This document shows, piece by piece, positions 43,774 to 50,665 of a stretch of DNA of 64,000 bases. The notes under the pieces are model-generated. The model saw only the letters and a list, made by a program, of their open reading frames with translations. It was not told where the DNA came from and made no database searches. Origin of the DNA: Streptomyces sp. NBC_00490. GTDB taxonomy: Bacteria > Actinomycetota > Actinomycetes > Streptomycetales > Streptomycetaceae. The stretch lies in the NCBI RefSeq assembly GCF_036013645.1, contig NZ_CP107870.1, forward strand, positions 166,518 to 230,517, written 5' to 3'. Each line of letters starts with the position of its first letter. The stretch's first letter is position 1. Position numbers and translations under genes: made by a program.

Positions 43774-44352
43774 ATGGCGCGCGCAGGACTGACCGCACAA
43801 CGCCTCACACAGGCCGGCGCCGACCTCGCCGACGAGGTCGGCTTCGACGAGGTCACCGTCTCCGCGCTCGCCAGACACTTCGGCGTAAAGGTCGCGAGCC
43901 TGTACTCGCACGTGAAGAACTCCCACGACCTCAAAACGAGGATCGCCCTCCTCGCCCTGGAGGAACTCGCCGACCGAGGCACCACCGCCCTCGCCGGCCG
44001 AGCCGGAAAAGACGCCCTCACCGCCCTGGCCGACGTCTACCGCGACTACGCCCACGAACACCCCGGCCGCTACGCCGCAGCCCAACTACGCCTCACCCCA
44101 GAAGCAGCCGCAGCCAGCGCCGGTGCCAGACACTCCCAGATGACCCGGGCGATCCTGCGCGGCTACGACCTGACAGAACCCGACCAGACCCACGCCGTCC
44201 GCCTCCTGGGCAGCACCTTCCACGGCTACATCAGCCTGGAAATGGGCGGCAGCTTCAGCCACAGCGCCCCCGACACCCAGGAAACCTGGACCCGCATCCT
44301 GGAAGCCCTGGACACCCTCCTGCGCAACTGGCCAACCACCCCCGCCCCCTGA
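43774..44352 (+). CDS. TetR-family regulator (self-regulating)
   Basis: A 192-residue TetR protein. The N-terminal HTH is AGADLADEVGFDEVTVSALA, then HFGVKVASLYSHVKNSHDL; the C-terminal part has the WHG-like ligand domain (YRDYAHEHPGRYAA, FHGYISLEMGGSF). ATG 43774 is preferred because GAGAGG lies nine bases upstream; ATG 43726 would start only five bases after the palindrome. It has no adjacent plus-strand target, so targets besides itself are unknown. Confidence 0.87.
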   Translation: MARAGLTAQRLTQAGADLADEVGFDEVTVSALARHFGVKVASLYSHVKNSHDLKTRIALLALEELADRGTTALAGRAGKDALTALADVYRDYAHEHPGRYAAAQLRLTPEAAAASAGARHSQMTRAILRGYDLTEPDQTHAVRLLGSTFHGYISLEMGGSFSHSAPDTQETWTRILEALDTLLRNWPTTPAP

Positions 44353-44381
44353 CCACTCACCACTGGGCCATTCCCCTCCCT

Positions 44382-44399
44382 CGCACGTCAGGACGTGCG
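44382..44399. terminator. short stem-loop between convergent TetR genes
   Basis: CGCACGTC-AG-GACGTGCG, an 8-bp perfect dyad. It overlaps the stop codon of the minus-strand TetR gene and follows the plus-strand one by 30 bp. Confidence 0.5.
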
Positions 44400-44990
44400 G
44401 GGTTGCTGCTGGAGCCCTTGGAGGAGGAGGTCGATGAGGCGTCGGGGGTCGTAGCGGGGGTCGTTGTCGTGCCCGATGCAGAGGTTGCCGATGCCGCGCA
44501 TGAGCTCGTAGGGCTGCGTGCCGGCCCTGATGTCCCCAGCCTCCACCGCGGCGTCGAGCAGCTCAGCACAGACGGGCAGCAGCCGATCCAGGAAGTAGGA
44601 GTGCAACGCGGCGAAGCGGTCGCTGTCGGACTGCAGCGCATCGGCGAGCCCGTGCTTGGTGACCAGGAAGTCAACAAAGAGGTCGATCCACTGACGCAGC
44701 GCATCGATCGGTGAACCGGCACTGCCCAACAGGGTCGGCCCGGCCTCGGCGCACGCCTCGATCTGATGACGGTAGACGGCGGTGACGAGATCCGCCCGAG
44801 TCGGGAAATGGCGATAGATCGTGGCCATCCCGACCCCCGCCTGGGCCGCGATCTGCCGGATCGGCGCATCGACACCAGAGCTGACGAACACCGCTGCGGC
44901 GGCAGCGAGCACCGTCTCCCGATTGCGCTGAGCGTCAGCCCGCTTACCTCGGGACGGCGACTCCCCTGCAGGGCTCCCGTTGGCCACCAC
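44388..44990 (-). CDS. TetR-family repressor of the divergent hydrolase
   Basis: A 200-residue TetR protein: RADAQRNRETVLAAAAAVF, then IRQIAAQAGVGMATIYRHFP is a textbook recognition helix, followed by a ligand domain ending LIDLLLQGLQQQP. The GTG at 44990 with GAGGAC upstream is chosen; the ATG at 45068 would put the two operator copies inside the gene. It is divergent from the alpha/beta hydrolase gene, and the operators in the gap overlay the hydrolase promoter. It probably represses that gene until a small-molecule ligand binds. Confidence 0.86.
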   Translation of the reverse strand: MVANGSPAGESPSRGKRADAQRNRETVLAAAAAVFVSSGVDAPIRQIAAQAGVGMATIYRHFPTRADLVTAVYRHQIEACAEAGPTLLGSAGSPIDALRQWIDLFVDFLVTKHGLADALQSDSDRFAALHSYFLDRLLPVCAELLDAAVEAGDIRAGTQPYELMRGIGNLCIGHDNDPRYDPRRLIDLLLQGLQQQPRTS

Positions 44991-45014
44991 GAAGTCCTCG
45001 TCCTCCCACACCGA

Positions 45015-45061
45015 TTGACAAAACGGAGCAGCGCTCCGAATACTAAGTGGAGCAGCGCTCC
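45015..45061 (+). promoter_or_regulatory. promoter with two TetR operator copies
   Basis: TTGACA (45015-45020) and AATACT (45039-45044) are separated by 18 bp. The 13-base dyad GGAGCAGCGCTCC (5-bp arms GGAGC/GCTCC) lies exactly within the spacer (45025-45037) and again just past the -10 (45049-45061), 24 bp centre to centre. Such a layout blocks RNA polymerase when both are occupied. The promoter reads toward the hydrolase. Confidence 0.72.
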
Positions 45062-45163
45062 GATTCATCCTAACCGAAACGGCTCGCTCCTGCCCCCTGC
45101 CCTCTTGCCACTAACTCTTCAGAGCCCCAGCCACCCGGCAGCCACCACCAAAGGAACCTCACC

Positions 45164-46096
45164 GTGAGCACACCCACCCCGGTTCTGTCCTTCAGCCCCG
45201 TAGTCCTCTCCGTACCCGGACGCCCCGTAGACCTCCAGGTTCGCGTCACCGCGCCCGCAACAGGAACCAACCTCCCCGTCATCCTCCTTTCCCACGGCCA
45301 CGGCCCCTCCAACAACCTCTCCTCACTCAACGGCTACGCACCGCTGGCCAACCTCTGGGCAGCACACGGATTCATCGTCATCCAGCCCACCCACCTCACC
45401 TCCAGGACACTGACCCACCTCGTCGCCGACGCACCCGGCGCACCCGACTTCTGGCGCTCCCGCGCCGAGGACATGACCCACATCCTCGACCGGCTCGACG
45501 TGATCGAACGCACCGTGCCGCAGCTCGCCGGACGGATCGACCCCACCAAGATCGCCCTCGCAGGACACTCGTTCGGAGGCTTCACCGCCGCCCTCCTACT
45601 CGGCGCCGGACTCACCGACCCCGACACCGGAAAACTGGTGCACCTCGCCGAACCCCGGATCAAGGCGGGCGTACTGCTCGCCGCGCCCGGCAGGGGCGGC
45701 GAAGCCTTCAACGGCCCCATGGCCCAACAGTGGCCGATCATCGGTGCCGTCGACTTCTCCACCATGACCACCCCCGCGCTGATCGTCGCCGGCGACAAGG
45801 ACGACCCCCACCACTTCACAGACATGGGACCGGACTGGCACACCGACCCCTACACACTCGCCCCCGCCCCCAAAACCCTGCTCACCCTCTTCGACGCGGA
45901 ACACGGCCTCGGCGGAATCGCCGGATACGACGCCGCCGAAACCACCGACGAGAACCCCGAACGAGTCACCGCCCTCGCCCACCTCACCGCGTCCTACCTC
46001 CACACCCAGCTCCACCCCGGCGCCCCCACCTGGCAAACGGCATGCGAGGCACTGTTGGCCGGCCCCGACCCGGTAGGACAAGCCGAATCCAAGTAG
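45164..46096 (+). CDS. alpha/beta hydrolase (chlorophyllase/PAF-acetylhydrolase-like)
   Basis: A 310-residue hydrolase with the nucleophile elbow AGHSFGGF, the oxyanion segment LLSHGHGPSNN and a histidine near DAEHGLGGIAGYD; an aspartate is likely in VAGDKDDPHH. No signal peptide is seen. It uses a GTG start with AAAGGAAC upstream. Controlled by the divergent TetR, it is probably an inducible esterase or lipase-type detoxification enzyme. Substrate unknown. Confidence 0.86.
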   Translation: MSTPTPVLSFSPVVLSVPGRPVDLQVRVTAPATGTNLPVILLSHGHGPSNNLSSLNGYAPLANLWAAHGFIVIQPTHLTSRTLTHLVADAPGAPDFWRSRAEDMTHILDRLDVIERTVPQLAGRIDPTKIALAGHSFGGFTAALLLGAGLTDPDTGKLVHLAEPRIKAGVLLAAPGRGGEAFNGPMAQQWPIIGAVDFSTMTTPALIVAGDKDDPHHFTDMGPDWHTDPYTLAPAPKTLLTLFDAEHGLGGIAGYDAAETTDENPERVTALAHLTASYLHTQLHPGAPTWQTACEALLAGPDPVGQAESK

Positions 46097-46490
46097 GTCG
46101 AAGGGGCACACACCTTCGACGAAGTGGTGGATGCGGATGGCGGCCGCCGAGGGGCCCAGTCAGTCCGGGCACTGTGGCATGCCTACGGCCGTCCCACCCA
46201 AACCATCGATCAGACCGAGACCTGCGACGCAGCCTGGCAGACCTGGTAGGAGCTGGCTGGCAAGGTTTCCAGGAAGTCCTCGCTTCGACGTCGAGGCCAT
46301 TCGGGCCAAGGCACGGCCCGGAAGCGGAGTCGCCGCAGCGTAGAAGCTGCGGCGGCGAAAACGAAGCCATCACGTCCCTGGCCGGCCGCTCTGCGAAGAC
46401 GCGTCCCTTGGGTTCTTTTTTCCAGGGCCACTGGCGGGGGAACTTCCAACGCTCCGCGCTCACAGTCCTGGTTCCTGCCAGGAGGACCAA
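46097..46490. other. gene-remnant region after the hydrolase
   Basis: This stretch has no complete gene. It contains an open frame fragment (46112-46249) with G/C-rich third positions and then mixed sequence with a few short dyads such as AAGCTGCGGCGGCGAAAACG. It looks like a scar left by insertion and deletion events. Confidence 0.4.
46112..46249 (+). pseudogene. C-terminal gene fragment, unidentified
   Basis: Forty-five codons with coding-like third positions encode TFDEVVDADGGRRGAQ, then RALWHAYGRPTQTIDQTETC and a TAG. No start or N-terminal domain precedes it. It resembles the tail of an unknown regulatory or plasmid-type protein; I cannot name the family. Confidence 0.3.
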
Positions 46491-46670
46491 CGGGACTGAC
46501 GGGACTCTGCTTTCCGGTTCCCGGACAAACGGCGAGAGGACGCTACAGTCCCGCGGGGCTCGGTCCCGTTTGAGTCCCGTCTGGAAAAGTGCAGGTCAGA
46601 CTAGCCTTCCCCGTACTTCTACCTGGCAAAGTCTTGACCTGGTGTTTTGTCGCGGGACTCAATGCGGGAC
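46491..46670. repeat. array of GGGACT motifs in both orientations
   Basis: GGGACT occurs at 46492, 46501, 46653 and 46665, and the inverted AGTCCC at 46547 and 46573, with a related GGTCCC at 46562. The order is two direct, two or three inverted, two direct, within ~180 bp. The DNA here is less GC-rich than the surroundings. It resembles a multi-site protein-binding region such as an iteron or recombination site. Confidence 0.45.
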
Positions 46671-46698
46671 TGGAGGACTGCTGCGGCATTGAGCCCCG

Positions 46699-46895
46699 CG
46701 AGTCCGCAAATCCCGCTACTCCCGTGAAGGCCGCCTCGTCGGCTACACCACCCTTGCCGCGGTCGCCGAACGGGACCCCGACAGCGGCCTGTTCGCCCGC
46801 AGGACCTTCTTCCTCCTGCCGCACGACCGCGACAGCGACCCCACCGGCGACTACCAGGTCGGCGCGAAGACGCCTCGCTCACAAAAAGGCCGCAC
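46699..46895 (+). pseudogene. internal gene fragment, unidentified
   Basis: A frame with strong coding bias reads KSRYSREGRLVGYTTLAAVA, then ERDPDSGLFARRTFFLLPHD and GDYQVGAK, with no start or stop of its own. It loses coding character before the antisense LysR gene. The family is not recognised; context with the motif array suggests a mobile-element or plasmid origin. Confidence 0.3.
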
Positions 46896-46976
46896 GCGTC
46901 GCGCCGCGCTTTGGGTTGTACCCCTCAGGCTGGACGATGCCTGCCGGCTATGGTCATCGCCCGGCCTGGTCCCGGT

Positions 46977-47852
46977 TCAGGATGGCGGGGCGGTCAGGAC
47001 GGCCTTGGCCGTCAGCCGGAGGTTCCTGATCATCGGATTCGGGTCGCCCTTGCGGCTGACCAGGACGACCCTGCTGGGGGGTGCGCCCTCGATCGGGACG
47101 GTGACGAGGTCGGGACGTAGCGAGCTGCGCCGATCTCCGACCGGTAGGACGGCAATCGCCCTGCCACTCGCGACGAGTTCGAGCTTGTCCTCGTAGCTCT
47201 CGACCGGCGGCACGTCGGCCCCGAGGATGCGGTACGAAGTCCAGTCCGCGGTCTCGAACGCGCACGGCGCTGCCGCTTCGCCGGCCAGCTCTTCCGCGGT
47301 CACCGACGCGCGGTCGGCCAAGGGATGACCGCGCGGGACCACAAGCATCCGGGGCTCCTCGTACAGCGGGGTGGTAAACACGTCGTCGGCGGCGAGCGGC
47401 AGCGGGGCCCGCGCGATCAGGGCGTCGACGCGCTTGTCGGACAGTGCCCCGACGTCGCGGCAGCTCAGATGCCGGGTGCTGATCTCCGCGTCAGGGTGAC
47501 GGCGGCGCAGTTCCCGTACGGCGGCCGTGATCACGAGGTCTTCGAGGTAGCCGATGGCGATGCGTTCGGTCTGGGTTTGTTCGCGCACAACCGTCTCGGC
47601 CTGGCGGGCGGCCTGCAGCAGGGCTTGGGCCTGGGGGAGGAATGTCTGGCCGGCCGGAGTGAGCCGGGTGCCCTGGGGGGTGCGGTCCAGCAGTCGTGTG
47701 CCGAGATACTTCTCGAGCCGTTGGATCTGGCGGCTCAGCGCCGGCTGGGCCACGTGCAGGTCGGCGGCGGCCCGGCCGAAGTGCTGGTGCGCCGCCACCA
47801 CGGTGAAGTAGCGCACCAGCCGCAGTTCCAGGTCCTGTCCGAGATCGTTCAC
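46977..47852 (-). CDS. LysR-family transcriptional regulator
   Basis: A 291-residue LysR protein: N-terminal winged HTH (LELRLVRYFTVVAAHQHFGR, then AAADLHVAQPALSRQIQRLE) and a periplasmic-binding-like effector domain. GTG 47852 fits the usual distance to the HTH; an ATG at 47918 would extend across the operator. It is divergent from a quinone oxidoreductase gene with 122 bp between starts and likely activates it in response to a small effector. Confidence 0.86.
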   Translation of the reverse strand: MNDLGQDLELRLVRYFTVVAAHQHFGRAAADLHVAQPALSRQIQRLEKYLGTRLLDRTPQGTRLTPAGQTFLPQAQALLQAARQAETVVREQTQTERIAIGYLEDLVITAAVRELRRRHPDAEISTRHLSCRDVGALSDKRVDALIARAPLPLAADDVFTTPLYEEPRMLVVPRGHPLADRASVTAEELAGEAAAPCAFETADWTSYRILGADVPPVESYEDKLELVASGRAIAVLPVGDRRSSLRPDLVTVPIEGAPPSRVVLVSRKGDPNPMIRNLRLTAKAVLTAPPS

Positions 47853-47870
47853 CCTTGCAGCGTACGTGTC

Positions 47871-47885
47871 ATGCCGTTTCGGAAT
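47871..47885. promoter_or_regulatory. LysR-type box (AT-N11-AT dyad)
   Basis: ATGCCGTTTCGGAAT is an imperfect palindrome of the T-N11-A type with arms ATnCCG/CGGnAT. It lies 18 bp upstream of the LysR start, in the gap shared with the oxidoreductase gene. Confidence 0.5.
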
Positions 47886-47974
47886 GACGAGGTTGCCGAA
47901 CCGGTCTTGGACGGCCATGCCGTCCTGGATCTTGACTGAAGGAGCAACGTCTCCCCGAGAAAGCGACAGGCGCG

Positions 47975-48973
47975 ATGAAGGCGATCCAGTTCCACGAAGC
48001 AGGCGGGCCGGAAGTTCTGCGGTACGACGAGGTGCCGGTTCCCGAGATCGGCCCGGGCGAGGTGCTCGTCCGCGTGCACGCGGCGGGCATCAACCCGCCG
48101 GACTGGTACCTGCGTGAGGGGATGAAGGTCATGCCGGCCGAGATGAGGCCGGTGCTGGAGTTCCCTCTGATCCCCGGAACGGACATGTCGGGCGTGGTCC
48201 AGGCGGTCGCTCCGGACGTACGGGGGTTCGCCGCCGGTGACGAGGTCTTCGGCATGCTGCGGTTCCCCGGATTCGACGGCCGGACGTACGCCGAGTACGT
48301 GGCCGCACCGGCTTCGGACCTGGCTCACAAGCCGGCCGGTATCGACCACGTGCAGGCGGCCGGGGCACCGATGGCCGTGCTGACGGCCTGGCAGTACCTG
48401 GTTGAACTCGGCCACGACGTGCCGTCTCCCTTCACCGGCCAGGTGCACCGGCCGGTGCCGATCACGCCGGGGATGACCGTGCTGGTCAACGGGGCGGCCG
48501 GTGGAGTGGGCCACTTCGCGGTGCAGCTGGCGAAGTGGAAGGGGGCACACGTCATCGCGGTGGCCTCAAGCCGGCACGAGCAGTTCCTGCGCAAGCTCGG
48601 CGCCGATGAGTTCATCGACTACACCACGACGCGGGCCGCGGACGTGGTCAGCGGCGTCGACCTGGTGATCGACACCGTCGGTGGCCCGGACAGCTCACGC
48701 TTCCTGAGCGTGCTCAAGCGCGGCGGCACCATGCTTCCGGTGTTCTTCGCCGAGTACGACCCGGAAGAGACGGCGCGTCTGGGCATCACCGTCTCGAACA
48801 TTCAGGTGCGTTCCAACGGCCCCCAGCTCGCTGGGATCGGGCGCCTGTTCGACGAGGGCAAGCTCCAGGTCGGGGTGGACAGCACCTACCCGCTGTCCGA
48901 GGCGGGCCACGCACACACGCGGGCCGCGCAGGGCCACATCCAAGGCAAGATCGTGCTGACGGTGGTCTCGTGA
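47975..48973 (+). CDS. NADPH:quinone reductase-type MDR oxidoreductase
   Basis: A 332-residue medium-chain reductase without structural zinc. It opens with MKAIQFHEAGGPEVLRYDEV, has the catalytic-domain marker AAGINPPDWYLREG, and the nucleotide motif NGAAGGVGHFAVQLAKWKGA. Such enzymes reduce quinones or enones with NADPH. Divergent LysR control is common for this family and suggests a redox or electrophile response. Its stop overlaps a tiny downstream frame (GTGA). Confidence 0.88.
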   Translation: MKAIQFHEAGGPEVLRYDEVPVPEIGPGEVLVRVHAAGINPPDWYLREGMKVMPAEMRPVLEFPLIPGTDMSGVVQAVAPDVRGFAAGDEVFGMLRFPGFDGRTYAEYVAAPASDLAHKPAGIDHVQAAGAPMAVLTAWQYLVELGHDVPSPFTGQVHRPVPITPGMTVLVNGAAGGVGHFAVQLAKWKGAHVIAVASSRHEQFLRKLGADEFIDYTTTRAADVVSGVDLVIDTVGGPDSSRFLSVLKRGGTMLPVFFAEYDPEETARLGITVSNIQVRSNGPQLAGIGRLFDEGKLQVGVDSTYPLSEAGHAHTRAAQGHIQGKIVLTVVS

Positions 48974-49065
48974 TCGCCGAACTCCAGCAGGCGGTGGCGC
49001 GCTACTCCCACGCCCTGGACGAGCTGAATGTGGCCGAGCTGGAAGCGGTCCTGGAGGCGTGGTGA
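48970..49065 (+). pseudogene. 31-residue SnoaL/NTF2-like N-terminal fragment
   Basis: GTG 48970 overlaps the reductase stop and encodes ELQQAVARYSHALDELNVAE, then LEAVLEAW and TGA. This is the first helix of a SnoaL-like protein, which would normally continue for ~100 more residues. It is probably the remnant of a truncated gene that still couples translation to the next gene, whose GTG overlaps its stop. Confidence 0.55.
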
Positions 49066-49919
49066 CGGACGCCGAACGCGACGCACACGCAGCCCGTCTA
49101 CGCGGACTGCTCTACCTCGCCTGTCCCGACGCCACAGCTCAAGGGATCGAGGACACAGCGAGGGCTATCGCCATATCCCCAGACGACTTCCCTCACGCAG
49201 CAGTGCCACAAGCCGCACGGCTCGCCGCGAATGCTGAGGGGCAGATCCCTCGGCAACGACTGAACCTGGACGACGCGGATCTGGCTGGCGCGGACCTGGG
49301 TCACGCGTACCTGCACCGTGTGGGCCTGAGCCGTGCGGACTTGAGCCGAGCGGACCTATCCAACGCGAACCTGACCAGCGCGTGTCTGACCGATGCGCGC
49401 CTGATCGGCTCGAACCTGATGGGCGCGGTCCTGACCCAAGCGCGTCTGGCTGGCGCGGACCTGGCCGAAGCGAACCTGGGTGGCGCGGACCTGACCGAAG
49501 TGAATCTGAGCGGCGCAGTCCTGACCAACGCGGACCTGCGCCATGCGGTCCTGGTTGGCGCAAGGCTGAAGGGCGCGAACCTGATCGGCGCATATCTGAA
49601 CGGCGCGGTCCTGAGCAGCGCATATCTGGACGGTGCGCGTCTGACCGGCGCGATCCTGACCGACGTGAGCCTGACTGGCGCGAACCTGGTCGGCGCGATC
49701 CTGACCGACGTGAGCCTGAGTGGCGCGGACCTGAGTGGCGCGGACCTGACCAACTCGTTCTTCGTACATACGGTTTGGTCTGTGCGGACGGTCTGGCCTG
49801 TTGGTGTTGCCCGGCAGATGCGGGAGCGCTCCGTGCCCATCGGCAACGGCCAGTGGCAGGTACAAGGCTCTGGTTCCAACGGAGCCGAGGTGGAAGTACC
49901 ACCCGTACCCGTCAGTTGA
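49062..49919 (+). CDS. pentapeptide-repeat protein
   Basis: A 285-residue protein. After ~65 helical residues (AARLRGLLYLACPDATAQG...) it has about 33 consecutive A(D/N)LxX-type pentapeptides, for example AGADLGHAYLHRVGLSRADL, predicted to form a right-handed quadrilateral beta helix of DNA-like size. A C-terminal tail of ~55 residues follows. Family members such as MfpA and Qnr protect DNA gyrase; others have unknown roles. The GTG (49059 or 49062) overlaps the upstream fragment's stop. The target is not inferable. Confidence 0.86.
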   Translation: MTDAERDAHAARLRGLLYLACPDATAQGIEDTARAIAISPDDFPHAAVPQAARLAANAEGQIPRQRLNLDDADLAGADLGHAYLHRVGLSRADLSRADLSNANLTSACLTDARLIGSNLMGAVLTQARLAGADLAEANLGGADLTEVNLSGAVLTNADLRHAVLVGARLKGANLIGAYLNGAVLSSAYLDGARLTGAILTDVSLTGANLVGAILTDVSLSGADLSGADLTNSFFVHTVWSVRTVWPVGVARQMRERSVPIGNGQWQVQGSGSNGAEVEVPPVPVS

Positions 49920-50665
49920 TCTCTACCGAGTTGCGTGTGAACGCAGGGCGGCGCCCGCAAGGGGTGCCTGTTTGCGAACTGGTGCTCCCGCACGGACGGG
50001 CCGTACTCGGGTTCCGGTAAAAGGCGTACGGCGGCGGTGGCGGGTTGTGTTCGGGCGGTGCTGCGCCGCCCCGCGGGCACGAACGGCTCGAGCGCCGGCC
50101 CGCAGCTGCGCGAGCACACCAACGACGTCAATCAGGTCCGCGTCCGGTCGCGACTGCTCGGCATGAGGTGCGCGTACATCTTCAGCGTTAGGCCGGATCG
50201 GAGTGTCCGAGGTACTCGGCGAGGGCGACTTAGCAGGATCGGATGCTAGACGCCCTGCACAGCTGGACGCAGACCAGCGCACCCGTCCCCGACAACGAGT
50301 TCACCGAGGAGAACAGCGGGAGCGACGGACAACGGCCGCCCGTCTCGTCGGCCTCCGGGATACCACCGCCCGCCAGCACACACACCATCCAGGCGACCTG
50401 ACACCACCGCACCACACCCCGGGCTCTGGCCTGCCCGGCGACGGCCTCGCCCCGTCTCCCGCACCGAATCACCACCGATCCCCCGGCGGAATCCCCACCA
50501 GCAGCCACCCGTGCCGTCCCGCACATTCGGACACCGCATCGAACACCACCCGGAAACGACGAAGATCCCGCCCGATCTTCCGATCGGACGAGATCTCGTC
50601 AACTACTCCCGAGCTAACTCAAGAACAGTCGCGTGCAGGGAGTGCAGGGTTTCAACGGCTCGGGG
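49920..50665. other. 746 bp without a supported gene
   Basis: Several short open frames exist on both strands but none has coding bias plus a ribosome site and a recognisable family. The stretch 50560-50600 contains GATCTTCCGATCGG and neighbouring dyads which may belong to the end of the GH74 transcript on the minus strand. Confidence 0.4.

Noticed and set aside
47853..47918. LysR start at ATG 47918
   Set aside because: It would place the AT-N11-AT dyad inside the coding region and adds 22 residues before the usual start of the HTH.
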